Assembly (NCBI GenBank): GCA_947456805.1
Contig: CANGTN010000001.1
Span: forward strand, 124,001-188,000
Source of the DNA: Chitinophagaceae bacterium
GTDB lineage: Bacteria; Bacteroidota; Bacteroidia; Chitinophagales; Chitinophagaceae
DNA: 64,000 bases
Direction: 5' to 3'
Shown here: in pieces, positions 27,314 to 34,967 of the stretch
How the letters are laid out: each line of letters starts with the position of its first letter
How positions within the stretch are numbered: position 1 is the first letter of the stretch
The notes under the pieces: model-generated
What the model was told of the DNA's origin: nothing
Databases searched by the model: none
What the model saw: only the letters and a program-made list of their open reading frames with translations
Program-made: the position numbers and the translations under genes

Positions 27314-27385
27314 CAAAGGGTTTCGGCGAATTCCGGTTTCTATTTGCTCTTTTTTAAACAAAGAACATTTTGAGCAAACCCTTTG
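27314..27385. repeat. 10-bp inverted repeat in the DUF4286-HU gap
   Basis: CAAAGGGTTT at 27314-27323 and AAACCCTTTG at 27376-27385 are perfect inverted copies 52 bases apart. A further 7-bp pair (TGATTTT, AAAATCA) lies just before. There is no T run, so it is not a standard terminator. Apart from the HU promoter this 295-base gap shows nothing else. Confidence 0.4.
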
Positions 27386-27436
27386 CCTATAAGAGTTTCA
27401 TGATTACTTTACAAATTAAATATTGAAGAAAATTAT

Positions 27437-27466
27437 TTTGATGATTGATAAAACGAGATAAATTTG
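27437..27466 (+). promoter_or_regulatory. Promoter of the HU gene
   Basis: TTTG at 27437-27440, an 18-base spacer, then TAAATTTG at 27459-27466: a near-perfect Bacteroidota promoter, 31 bases before the ATG. Confidence 0.7.
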
Positions 27467-27496
27467 TTTTGCATTTAAAAATTAAAAAATAAAACT

Positions 27497-27766
27497 ATGA
27501 ACAAAGCTGAATTAATTGCACAGTTAGCAGAAGATGCAGGAATCACAAAAACACAAGCGAATGCAACTTTAGATTCGTTTATTGCTACTGTAACTAAAAC
27601 TTTGAAAAAAGGTGATAAAGTTACTTTGGTAGGTTTTGGAACTTTCTCAGTTACCAAACGTGCTGCACGTACTGGTCGCAATCCTCAAACTGGAGCAACT
27701 ATTAAAATTAAAGCTAAAAAAGTAGCTCGTTTTAAAGCCGGAAAAGAATTAAGCGCTAAAATCTAA
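27497..27766 (+). CDS. HU family DNA-binding protein
   Basis: 89-residue histone-like dimer that bends DNA and compacts the nucleoid. It begins [20 protein letters not shown] and has the core [20 protein letters not shown] (about 38-57) and the DNA-binding arm with [20 protein letters not shown], including the conserved RNPQTG tip (about 60-65); it ends [11 protein letters not shown]. Length and sequence are typical of HU rather than IHF. It has its own strong promoter and a terminator 23 bases after the stop. Confidence 0.96.
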   Translation: MNKAELIAQLAEDAGITKTQANATLDSFIATVTKTLKKGDKVTLVGFGTFSVTKRAARTGRNPQTGATIKIKAKKVARFKAGKELSAKI

Positions 27767-27788
27767 GTACAATCTTCAGATTTTATTA

Positions 27789-27822
27789 AAAAATCCTGCC
27801 TTATTGGGCGGGATTTTTTATT
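27789..27822 (+). terminator. Terminator of the HU gene
   Basis: Stem AATCCTGCC / GGGCGGGATT with a short loop, followed by TTTTTTATTTTT. The T-rich tail is 40 bases before the THX start. Confidence 0.88.
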
Positions 27823-27858
27823 TTTGCAGTTCACATCATTTAAACAAAAAATATTATC

Positions 27859-27978
27859 ATGGGTAGAGGTGACAAGAAAACAGCAAAAGGTAAACGCTTT
27901 AAGGGTTCTTTTGGTAAAAGCAGACCACACAAAATTGCTATTGATAAAAAACCTGCGACTGCTGCAAAAGCTTCTTAA
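27859..27978 (+). CDS. 30S ribosomal protein THX
   Basis: 39 residues, below the usual ORF size cut-off. It reads MGRGDKKTAKGKRFKGSFGK and continues SRPHKIAIDKKPATAAKAS. The MGRGDxKTxxGKRxxGSxGxxRP pattern is the THX (S31e-like) protein, which binds 16S rRNA in the head of the small subunit in Thermus and Bacteroidota. It lies between the HU terminator and its own terminator. Confidence 0.94.
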   Translation: MGRGDKKTAKGKRFKGSFGKSRPHKIAIDKKPATAAKAS

Positions 27979-28005
27979 TAATTTAGAAGTAAGTACCAAC
28001 TTTTT

Positions 28006-28038
28006 AAATCCTGCTTTTTTAAAAAGCGGGATTTTTTA
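28006..28038 (+). terminator. Terminator of the THX gene
   Basis: AAATCCTGCTTTTT pairs with AAAAAGCGGGATTT, followed by a T run. It shares its AAATCCTGC 5' arm with the HU terminator 215 bases upstream. Confidence 0.82.
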
Positions 28039-28072
28039 TTGGGATAATTTAATGTAATAAAAAGCATCACAA

Positions 28073-28846
28073 TCAGACTTTTTTCAAATTGTCTGTTCTG
28101 CTTTTTACTTCATCAAATTTAATATCATAATCTTCCCGAATGGTTTTAAACCACCTGTCCCACCACAAAAAATACAATCCATAATTACCCTTAAAGTATT
28201 GGTGGTGCTGGTTATGGTTTACACTTGTGTTAATCCATTTACCAATTTTTGAAGTACTAAATCCCTTTGGATACAATTCCCAGCCCAAATGCCCGTAAAC
28301 ATTATACACCATCATGATAAAGAAAAAGAAGAATAAATGCAAATTGCAAATTGGCATAATAAAAAGAAACAGAACAACTACACCAACTTCTATAACAGCT
28401 TCAAAAGGATGAAAAGCAAAAGCAGCCCACGGCGACGGGTTGGTGCTTTTATGGTGTATCAAATGAAACCACTTAAACAATTTTGGGTGGTGCATTAAAC
28501 GATGGGTAAAATAGAAATATGCATCATGTACAAGAAGCATTACAGGAAATGCAAACCAAAACCAAAGCATTCCATACTTGTCTATTTCATCATAAAACAA
28601 AGTATACTGACGGGCGGATGATTTCAGTAAAAAATAAGGAACCGATGAAAAAATTAAAATACTCAGTATGGAATAAAAAATTTCACGCTGATAATCTTTG
28701 TTTGCAGGCAATCGCAATTGAATTTTTTTAAAGGCAATTTTGCGTCTGCGAATGATGTACCAAATTAAGTATGCAATTCCTGCAATAATAAAATAACGCA
28801 ACCCTATCAACAACAATAGCTGATTCCATGATTTAATCTGAGGCAT
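28073..28846 (-). CDS. Sterol desaturase / fatty acid hydroxylase superfamily membrane protein (copy 2)
   Basis: 257 residues, four or more hydrophobic helices. Histidine motifs: HDAYFYFTHRLMHHP (about 106-120), HLIHHKST (about 127-134), FHPFEA, and HNQHHQYFKGNYG (about 224-236). The order and spacing are those of bacterial di-iron hydroxylases acting on lipids; the closing NYGLYFLWWDRWFKTI is typical of the superfamily. It is only distantly related to the member at 6.4-7.2 kb. The flavin reductase gene lies 13 bases upstream on the same strand. Confidence 0.88.
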   Translation of the reverse strand: MPQIKSWNQLLLLIGLRYFIIAGIAYLIWYIIRRRKIAFKKIQLRLPANKDYQREIFYSILSILIFSSVPYFLLKSSARQYTLFYDEIDKYGMLWFWFAFPVMLLVHDAYFYFTHRLMHHPKLFKWFHLIHHKSTNPSPWAAFAFHPFEAVIEVGVVVLFLFIMPICNLHLFFFFFIMMVYNVYGHLGWELYPKGFSTSKIGKWINTSVNHNQHHQYFKGNYGLYFLWWDRWFKTIREDYDIKFDEVKSRTDNLKKV

Positions 28847-28859
28847 ATCTAATCTTATT

Positions 28860-29750
28860 TTATAAAACTTCTCCTGCTAATAATACTTGCCAAGCGTCTT
28901 GCACTTTATGTTGCAACAACAACTCTTTGGCAAAAGTATGCAACTCCATTTCCATCTCGGTTGGATTAATTGAAAAATACTGCACAATATTTTTCAAACG
29001 TTGGTCTTCAAATGTATTGTCAACAATTGGCAAAGAATGCACGTTAGCCAACTGTGCCAAATTGTTACCCGTTAAAACTAAACTATTTTTAATGCTTAAT
29101 GGTAAAGCATCAATTCCAATACCAATTTTAGTATTGGGTTTTTCTACTTCAAACAAATTGGAAGCATCTACTTTGCAATACCAATCTCCGCCTAATCTTG
29201 AAATTGTATTTAGTTTTGTTTGATCTATCATTGTGTGTGCTTCATTTAAAATACTTTCGTCTACATGCATGCACAAAACTTCTGCAATCACCAATTGACC
29301 TGCGCCTGCCCCATCTCCTAAACTTTTTATTTCTACTACACTACATTCTAATTTTATCTTCGCTTCTTTTACCATTGGCGGCTTTATCATGGTCGCTGCT
29401 TCTTTGGTAAAGCCGGATTTGATAAACTCGTCAACGCCTTTTTCAAATTCACAACTGCTGAGACTCATTTGTTGCACCATATCATAATCACAAATATTGA
29501 TTACGACTTCGGGTACTTCCATTACGTTTTGTAATGTGTGTTTTGTACTGCCGTCTCTTGCGCGGCGTGAAGGTGAAAAAATAACAATCGGTGGATTGGT
29601 AGAAAATAAATTGAAAAATGAAAACGGACTAAGGTTTACATTTCCATTGCCATCAATTGTTGATGCAAAGCAAATTGGTCTTGGCGCAATAGCATGTTGC
29701 AGCCAGGCTTGCTTTTGTTGAATGGGAAGTTGGTTTAAATGAATTAGCAT
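28860..29750 (-). CDS. Flavin reductase family protein (FMN-binding split barrel)
   Basis: 296 residues from the ATG at 29750 (a GTG three codons earlier is also possible). The N-terminal split barrel has APRPICFASTIDGNGNVNLS (about 26-45) and FSTNPPIVIFSPSRRARDGS (about 53-72), both typical of the FlaRed family, then VVINICDYDMVQQM. The C-terminal 110 residues are a helical extension found in Bacteroidota members. These proteins bind FMN and reduce flavins or act as oxidoreductases with unknown substrates. It is 13 bases from the hydroxylase gene, so it could supply electrons to it; that is inference. Confidence 0.85.
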   Translation of the reverse strand: MLIHLNQLPIQQKQAWLQHAIAPRPICFASTIDGNGNVNLSPFSFFNLFSTNPPIVIFSPSRRARDGSTKHTLQNVMEVPEVVINICDYDMVQQMSLSSCEFEKGVDEFIKSGFTKEAATMIKPPMVKEAKIKLECSVVEIKSLGDGAGAGQLVIAEVLCMHVDESILNEAHTMIDQTKLNTISRLGGDWYCKVDASNLFEVEKPNTKIGIGIDALPLSIKNSLVLTGNNLAQLANVHSLPIVDNTFEDQRLKNIVQYFSINPTEMEMELHTFAKELLLQHKVQDAWQVLLAGEVL

Positions 29751-29758
29751 CGTACTCA

Positions 29759-29789
29759 CGAATTAATTATTAACGAATTAACGAATTAT
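29759..29789. repeat. ACGAATTA-type AT-rich repeats, left flank of the four-helix gene
   Basis: Three copies of a CGAATTA unit lie in 30 bases; the stop codon of the four-helix gene and its last residues lie inside them. ACGAATTAT at 29781-29789 is the inverse of ATAATTCGT at 30190-30198 on the other side of the gene. Confidence 0.5.
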
Positions 29790-30162
29790 TGTTATTATTC
29801 AACACTTTGAGATACTGAATAAACCCTCCTATTTTTTTTGTAAAATCCATAGCCTTTGTTGAATAATTTAAATAATCTTTTTCCTCTATCATTTTTGCTT
29901 TGTATAAAATTGTGAACTGATTATAGGCTTCGCCCGCAGAGCCTTTCGAGTATGTCAAAAACCGTATAAACACTTTTGAATTTACATATTCAAACCCTTC
30001 CGCTATATTGTTTGAAATAGAAGATGCTGCTGCCCTGAGTTGATCTTTCATCCGATAATCAGATTTTAATTTGACTTCTTCACAAAACATATAAACTTCA
30101 GCAGCAAAATCAACTGCTTCTTTCCATAAAGGTAGCTCTGTAAATGAATAGTACTTAGCCAT
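29770..30162 (-). CDS. Four helix bundle protein (23S rRNA intervening-sequence / S23 type)
   Basis: 130 residues, all-helical: FTELPLWKEAVDFAAEVYMF at 6-25 (the W-K-x-A start of the family), YRMKDQLRAAASSISNNIAEG (about 36-56, the most conserved stretch), FIRFLTYSKGSAGEAYNQF and a last amphipathic helix. The family was first seen inside intervening sequences of 23S rRNA genes but often stands alone, as here; function is unknown. The gene is flanked by inverted AT-rich repeats and its final codons are made of repeat sequence, which suggests it travels with the repeat. Confidence 0.85.
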   Translation of the reverse strand: MAKYYSFTELPLWKEAVDFAAEVYMFCEEVKLKSDYRMKDQLRAAASSISNNIAEGFEYVNSKVFIRFLTYSKGSAGEAYNQFTILYKAKMIEEKDYLNYSTKAMDFTKKIGGFIQYLKVLNNNNNSLIR

Positions 30163-30189
30163 AATTATGATAAATAATTCATCAATCTG

Positions 30190-30208
30190 ATAATTCGTAA
30201 ATTCATGA
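30190..30208. repeat. AT-rich inverted repeat, right flank of the four-helix gene
   Basis: ATAATTCGTAAATTCATGA is inverse to the left-flank repeat over its first 9 bases. It lies just before the four-helix start codon. Confidence 0.45.
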
Positions 30209-30216
30209 ATCCCCCA

Positions 30217-31221
30217 TTACTTCTTCTTCCCCAAAATACTAAACTCACTCCCTTCTTTCACAATGGTATTTACCAGTTTTCCCAAGCCGGCGATTTCCAT
30301 TTCTACTACATCGCCTTCCTGTAACCATTGTTCCTGATATTCGGGATTGTTCAATTTACCAGTGCCATTCAATTCTAAAAAACAACCCGTGCCTACAGTT
30401 CCGCTTCCGATAACATCGCCGGGATGTAAGTTTACGCCATAACTGGCACGTTCAATAATTTCAGCAAATGTCCAATCCATATCTCCCACATTTCCTTCAC
30501 TTACCTGAATACCATTTACCCAACATTTCATCGATAAATTCCAGGCTTTTCCTTCATGATTTTCTTTAGGAGCAATTTCACAATCAACAAGCTCATCCAA
30601 TGTTACCAAGCAAGGGCCAATCACTGTGCTGAAATCCTTTCCCTTAGCGGGTCCCAGGTTCAGTAACATTTCTTCCATTTGTAATTTTCTTGCACTCATG
30701 TCGTTCATAATCATCAGTCCGCCAATGTATGCATCGGCTTCAGAGGCGGGTATATTTCTGCCTTGTTTACAAATGACAATTGCTGCTTCCAATTCAAAAT
30801 CTAATTTTTCAAAATGATCTGGCATACAAAAAATATCTCCCGGACCCTGAATACTATGATGGTTGGTAAAATAAAAAATTGGGTATTGATCAAACTCCGG
30901 AATCATCTCAACTTTTCTATTGCGCCTTGCTGCTGCTACATGTTGCCTGAAAGCATATCCGTCTCTGCAACTTGTTGGAAAAGGAATTGGAGCTAACAGT
31001 TGAATGGTATTAATATCAATGCCTTTGTCTTTGGTAATAACTCCCTGTAAGATCGCGTTGTTCACGCTTTTAGCGATTTCAAACATATCATCCCAATAAT
31101 TCAAAAACATATTCATGCTGCCAGGCAAGTCGGGATGCAATGCATCACAATCATATAAAAAATCGTCTACTAAAAAGGCAAGTTGGTCATGTCCGTCACG
31201 TAAGTAAGATACAAGTTTCAT
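30217..31221 (-). CDS. Fumarylacetoacetate hydrolase family protein
   Basis: 334 residues. FAH-family enzymes cleave C-C bonds of beta-diketones in the breakdown of aromatic compounds or act as decarboxylases and hydratases. Metal ligands and core segments: KLDFELEAAIVICKQGRNIP (about 139-158, two acidic ligands), GGLMIMNDMSARKLQ (about 166-180, Asp ligand), KGKDFSTVIGPCLVTLDEL, and a C-terminal GDVIGSGTVGTGCFLELNG (about 262-280). It looks like the bacterial group near FAH itself rather than the 5-carboxymethyl-2-hydroxymuconate isomerases. No other tyrosine-pathway gene is adjacent. Confidence 0.88.
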   Translation of the reverse strand: MKLVSYLRDGHDQLAFLVDDFLYDCDALHPDLPGSMNMFLNYWDDMFEIAKSVNNAILQGVITKDKGIDINTIQLLAPIPFPTSCRDGYAFRQHVAAARRNRKVEMIPEFDQYPIFYFTNHHSIQGPGDIFCMPDHFEKLDFELEAAIVICKQGRNIPASEADAYIGGLMIMNDMSARKLQMEEMLLNLGPAKGKDFSTVIGPCLVTLDELVDCEIAPKENHEGKAWNLSMKCWVNGIQVSEGNVGDMDWTFAEIIERASYGVNLHPGDVIGSGTVGTGCFLELNGTGKLNNPEYQEQWLQEGDVVEMEIAGLGKLVNTIVKEGSEFSILGKKK

Positions 31222-31322
31222 GGTATTCTAATTTCAGCGAAAGTAGAATATATAAGATTGAAAATAAAAGAAATGAAAAGTGTGTTTGGTTGTTCCTGAA
31301 TGAATTCCTCAACAAACAACAA

Positions 31323-31892
31323 TCAGGCGTTCTTTGATTGCAGGTGTAACAACCCAAGTTCAGGATTCTTTCCATGAATGGTTGAAAAAAATTGAATGAT
31401 ATGCCGAAAATCCTTTTCTATACTTTCAGAGGTATAAAATGGCTCAGAGATTACTGAAATCTTGCGTTTATAATCTAAGCCCACCATTACAATTGGAACA
31501 TTGGCTTGCTTAGCTATATAATAAAACCCCGTTTTTAATTTTTCTACTTTTTTTCTTGTTCCTTCGGGAGATAATGCCAAACGAAAATTGGTATTGTTGT
31601 TAAAATAAGCAACAACCTGGTCTACTAAATTTTGCTTCGAAGATCGCTCAACCGGAATACCGCCAAACCAATGGAAAATGAAACCAAACGGAGGTTTAAA
31701 CAATTCGGCTTTGCCCAAAAACTTTGCACCTTTAATTCTCATCACACTTCTGTAAGCCACACCAATTAAAAAATCGGAGCTGCTGGTATGCGGCGCAACA
31801 ACAATTACACATTTGGGTAAAAAAGTAGGAAAAACAACCTTAGTATTCCAGCCTTTTAATTTTAAAAACAATATCCAAAACCATCTAAACAT
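31323..31892 (-). CDS. PlsC-like acyltransferase
   Basis: 189 residues. The acyltransferase motif H-X4-D is seen in APHTSSSDFLIG (His at about 36), then FGGIPVERSSKQNLVDQVV (motif II region) and LALSPEGTRKKVEKLKTGFY (about 78-97, the PEGTR motif that binds the phosphate of glycerol-3-phosphate). The family moves acyl chains onto lysophosphatidic acid or related lipids at the membrane. The protein is shorter than classic PlsC, and HTSSSD in place of HxxxxD with charged residues matches the subgroup often called 1-acyl-sn-glycerol-3-phosphate acyltransferase in Bacteroidota. The substrate is inferred. Confidence 0.85.
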   Translation of the reverse strand: MFRWFWILFLKLKGWNTKVVFPTFLPKCVIVVAPHTSSSDFLIGVAYRSVMRIKGAKFLGKAELFKPPFGFIFHWFGGIPVERSSKQNLVDQVVAYFNNNTNFRLALSPEGTRKKVEKLKTGFYYIAKQANVPIVMVGLDYKRKISVISEPFYTSESIEKDFRHIIQFFSTIHGKNPELGLLHLQSKNA

Positions 31893-31952
31893 TTCAAATC
31901 TTTATATAAAGGTACTCTGAAAGAAATTGTTTCAATACAAAAAAATTGAACT

Positions 31953-33500
31953 TTATTTTCGTTTGCTCTGTTGGTATTTGTTGTAAATAATTGTACTCAT
32001 TGGTTGTTGGTTTACTTTGCTTTCAACCCACGAAATCACATCTAGATAAGCAAAAGCCCTGGTTTCAAATCTGTTTTTTTCCAGATGTTTGATTTTATAC
32101 AATAACTGTTCAAATTCGGGTTTTAATTTTTTAGGAGACACATGAAATGAGCGGCGTAAAAACTTAAACATTTCTTCCTCAACAACAGTTAAGTTTTTCA
32201 TTTTAGCCATGAAGCGGTACACCGATTTGATTAAAGGTTCCATGATGTCAAAATTACCCAGTTCATAATGTGCCATCATATGCAGCAAGCGGGCATAGCA
32301 TTGTAAATCTATCCGTAAATCAAGCGGGCCATTAATAATTTTTTGCAGATAATCAATTGATGTTCCATAATTACCATTACCAAAGTGTAAGGTGGCAAAT
32401 TTGTAATTGAAAACCAGTATCCGGTGCACATCTACAAACAACTCATATTCTTTTAGCTTTTTTTCAATTACCGGAATCAGTGCAACGCCCTCTTTAAAAG
32501 TTCCCTGCATCAGGTGCTGGTTAATTTTTGCGCTGTTGATATAAATGGAAGTATGGGTTTTAAAATTATCGTATTGCTGTGCAACTTCTGACTTTTCAAA
32601 AAACTCAAACTCCTTCAGCACTTCTTCAAATTGATGAAAATTGCGGAGGTCAAAATGTGCATTTAATAATGCGTGAACGCCTTTGATATAATGCCCCGTT
32701 TCTACCGAAACCATATTGGGGTGATTTCTGAATAAATCCACCCACTTTTTACTGTAACGATAATACATTAAAAAATCTTGACGGATAAATGCATACCAGC
32801 AATAGCTTTGGTACAAATACAGTTTTTCATAAAAACCGCTGATGGCATTAATATCAACAGGAAGTTGGGTTTTGAAATAGGCTTTAATATCCGTTTCATC
32901 ATGTTCATTTCTTGCATGACCATTTATTAAATACCATCTGTACAACAACAACGCAAGATTAGACAATTTTGTAACCCTGTATATATGGTCGCTCACGACC
33001 ATTGCCTCTTCAGCCAAGAGCTCTGTTTTATCTGTTGTAGTTCTTGTGATATGTAGTGTTTCAATTTTTTTCTCTAAAGAAATCGCCTGTACTAAAAAAT
33101 TAAATTTTTGATTGGCTCTTGCCAGTTCTTTAGCTCTGTCTAATATTCTAAGGGCTTGAATTTTTAATCCCTTGTTGTACAAAAGCCTTGCATTGTCTAA
33201 GTGTTCGCTCAGTTGCAAGTCAATGTTTTCAGTTGTTTTCAGCAAGCGCAAACTTGCAAGCAGTTGTTTGTATAAATGAGATTTTAAATTAGCAAGTTGT
33301 GGCTTTGTAACGAATGGAAGTTTTTTCATCAACAATGCCTCATCATACTCGGGTAGTTTGTCCATTGCATCAAACAGCTGCACAATTTTCAAATCTTCTT
33401 TTGCTGAACTTCTGTTGATGTAAAGTTTAAAATGTCGCTTTTCAGCCTTTTCTAAAGACTGAATCAGTTGAAATAATATGTCGGTAAAGCGGTTGGACAT
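31953..33500 (-). CDS. Helical repeat (TPR-like) protein of unknown function
   Basis: 515 residues, no signal peptide and no membrane helix. The N-terminus FTDILFQLIQSLEKAEKRHF is followed by alternating amphipathic helices throughout (for example YNKGLKIQALRILDRAKELA at about 113-132 and HYELGNFDIMEPLIKSVYRF late in the protein), which look like degenerate TPR units. I recognise it only as a hypothetical protein type common in Chitinophagaceae, possibly a cytoplasmic scaffold. It is the gene next to the small RNA-like elements and is transcribed away from them. Confidence 0.65.
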   Translation of the reverse strand: MSNRFTDILFQLIQSLEKAEKRHFKLYINRSSAKEDLKIVQLFDAMDKLPEYDEALLMKKLPFVTKPQLANLKSHLYKQLLASLRLLKTTENIDLQLSEHLDNARLLYNKGLKIQALRILDRAKELARANQKFNFLVQAISLEKKIETLHITRTTTDKTELLAEEAMVVSDHIYRVTKLSNLALLLYRWYLINGHARNEHDETDIKAYFKTQLPVDINAISGFYEKLYLYQSYCWYAFIRQDFLMYYRYSKKWVDLFRNHPNMVSVETGHYIKGVHALLNAHFDLRNFHQFEEVLKEFEFFEKSEVAQQYDNFKTHTSIYINSAKINQHLMQGTFKEGVALIPVIEKKLKEYELFVDVHRILVFNYKFATLHFGNGNYGTSIDYLQKIINGPLDLRIDLQCYARLLHMMAHYELGNFDIMEPLIKSVYRFMAKMKNLTVVEEEMFKFLRRSFHVSPKKLKPEFEQLLYKIKHLEKNRFETRAFAYLDVISWVESKVNQQPMSTIIYNKYQQSKRK

Positions 33501-33588
33501 AATAACATTTTTTAGCTAAAAACCAATAGCATCGTGTATTTCAGAAAAAACAATTCATTTTGGCATGATAAAAATAAGCATAAGTTAA

Positions 33589-33620
33589 TTTGTAGACCGA
33601 CAAAGCCACAGCTACTTTTA
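33589..33620 (+). promoter_or_regulatory. Promoter of RNA-like element A
   Basis: TTTG at 33589-33592, a 20-base spacer, then TACTTTTA at 33613-33620. Spacing and boxes are the same as at element B (34014-34045), and the surrounding bases (ACAAAGCCA..GCTA) are shared. Confidence 0.5.
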
Positions 33621-33625
33621 CTTTG

Positions 33626-33793
33626 CAATTAAGCCATTAGCGGGCAAGCAACCGTTAGAATTTGTGGCAATCAGCAAAGGATAGAGGCTAAAACGGGATG
33701 CAAAATTAATTGCAAATAACTCAGCGTTATCTTTTTTTCATATGGCAAGCAATCGTTAGAGGCTGTTCCGTTTCTACGGAGGGGCCCTTTTTT
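33626..33793 (+). ncRNA. Candidate small RNA, element A
   Basis: No protein frame is visible. A promoter-like pair precedes it and a hairpin with T run ends it: the stem GGCTGTTCCG / CGGAGGGGCC (loop TTTCTA) at 33761-33786, then six T. The last 60 or so bases, from 33732, are almost identical to element B, while the middle is different. The block GGCAAGCAACCGTTAGA at 33643-33659 recurs with one change at 33744-33760. A small TGCAA / TTGCA hairpin lies near 33700. Transcript start and end are inferred from the boxes. It is not a recognisable 6S RNA, tmRNA or RNase P RNA. Confidence 0.5.
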
Positions 33794-34013
33794 GGAAAGT
33801 GCAATATAGGATGATTTGATTTTAAAAAATTTTTTCTTTGTTTTTTATTTTTGAAAATGTTGTTAACAAACCCGGAAACTACAATTAATTATACAATAAT
33901 TACCCGCTTTTTTAACCTTGGAGATGATATCATTTACATAATATAAACCAATAGCAGCAAGGATTTCGGCACCATAAAGTTTTTTTGGGATGATAAAAAC
34001 AAGCAGAAGTTGT

Positions 34014-34045
34014 TTTGTACTAACACAAAGCCAAAGCTATTTTTA
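34014..34045 (+). promoter_or_regulatory. Promoter of RNA-like element B
   Basis: TTTG at 34014-34017, a 20-base spacer, then TATTTTTA at 34038-34045, matching the layout of element A. Confidence 0.5.
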
Positions 34046-34050
34046 CTTTG

Positions 34051-34184
34051 TAATTAAGCCGAGATAAGTTAAGAGTTGATAAAGCCAGGGAGCACACTAA
34101 TTACCACAACATGGTATTATATTTTTTTTCATATGGCAAGCAATCGTTAGAGGCTGCTCCGTTTCTACGGAGGAGCCCTTTTTT
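34051..34184 (+). ncRNA. Candidate small RNA, element B
   Basis: Second copy of the layout of element A, about 425 bases downstream. The start region (AATTAAGCC) and the 3' block from 34123 are shared; the middle is shorter and unrelated, with a TACCA / TGGTA hairpin near 34110. The terminator stem GGCTGCTCCG / CGGAGGAGCC at 34152-34177 differs from copy A at two positions, and both changes keep pairing (T-G to T-A and T-G to C-G), which supports a transcribed structure. Bases 34185-34317 show no gene or further motif. Confidence 0.5.
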
Positions 34185-34317
34185 ATTCAAAAGCCGCTGC
34201 TTCTGCAAGAGTTTTTATTTTGTTTTTTATTGTTTCTTCTCATGCTATAAACATGTTTATTACAAAAGGTTTTTATTCTTCGTTTGATGCTAGAGTTGTT
34301 TTTATAACAAAAGATCA

Positions 34318-34348
34318 TTTGTTGATTTATAAAAAATTGATACATTTG
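34318..34348 (+). promoter_or_regulatory. Promoter of the GNAT gene
   Basis: TTTG at 34318-34321, 19 bases, then TACATTTG at 34341-34348, an exact fit to the Bacteroidota consensus. The 17 bases starting at TACATTTG are identical to those at 54891-54907. Confidence 0.7.
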
Positions 34349-34395
34349 AAAATACACCTCTCAAATCTGAACCTACACAATCAGATAAATTGAAA

Positions 34396-34917
34396 ATGAA
34401 CTTTCAAATACAAAACAGCAATATTGACGACATAGACGAAATTTTTCGTTTATACAAAATCGCTACCGATTTTCAAAAGACAAGATTTACCAATCATTGG
34501 CCAGAGTTTGACAGAAAACTTATTGAAACGGAAATTTCAGAAAATAGACAATGGAAAATAATTGCTGATGAAAAAATTGCGTGTCTTTGGGCAACAAGTT
34601 TTGATGACCCTCAAATTTGGGAAGAAAGAAATGAAGACCCATCCGTTTACATTCACCGAATTGCAACAAACCCTGATTTTCGTGGGCAAAATTTAGTTGA
34701 ACAAATCGTAAAATGGGCGAAAGTTTTTGCCATAGAAAATCAAAAACAATTTGTTAGAATGGACACCGTTGGCGACAATCCTGGGCTAATTAATCATTAC
34801 ATAAAATGTGGTTTTGACTTTTTGGGATTATTGAAACTTAAAAATACAGAAGGGTTACCTGCACATTATAACAATGCAACAGTAAGTTTATTTCAATTGA
34901 AAGTTAACTCTAAATAA
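34396..34917 (+). CDS. GNAT family N-acetyltransferase (cassette-like)
   Basis: 173 residues from the ATG at 34396. The GNAT fold is seen in IDEIFRLYKIATDFQ, IADEKIACLWATSFDDPQIW, YIHRIATNPDFRGQNLVEQI (about 97-116, acetyl-CoA loop R-x-x-G-x-N in a slightly changed form) and HYIKCGFDFLGLL (about 139-151). The substrate is unknown. The gene has its own consensus promoter and is followed by a short inverted repeat, as if it came in as a single-gene unit. It lies between the RNA-like elements and the efflux operon, which is on the other strand. Confidence 0.85.
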   Translation: MNFQIQNSNIDDIDEIFRLYKIATDFQKTRFTNHWPEFDRKLIETEISENRQWKIIADEKIACLWATSFDDPQIWEERNEDPSVYIHRIATNPDFRGQNLVEQIVKWAKVFAIENQKQFVRMDTVGDNPGLINHYIKCGFDFLGLLKLKNTEGLPAHYNNATVSLFQLKVNSK

Positions 34918-34967
34918 AACACAACGAACCCCGATAGCGCTAATATGCAGTCTGGCGTTGCAATAGA
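34918..34967. repeat. Possible recombination-site-like inverted repeat after the GNAT gene
   Basis: ACAACG near 34920 and CGTTGC near 34955 are inverse and enclose a GC-richer stretch with the palindrome AGCGCT. Single-gene units with such ends recall integron cassettes, but the arms are short and chance is possible. Confidence 0.3.

Noticed and set aside
27150-27392. 80-codon plus-strand frame after DUF4286
   Set aside because: It overlaps the end of the DUF4286 gene in another frame and runs through the inverted repeat; no domain is seen.
33565-34186. Identity of the tandem elements as 6S RNA, tmRNA, SRP RNA or RNase P RNA
   Set aside because: No large central bubble, no tag-coding or tRNA-like ends, no RNase P core; kept only as unknown candidates.
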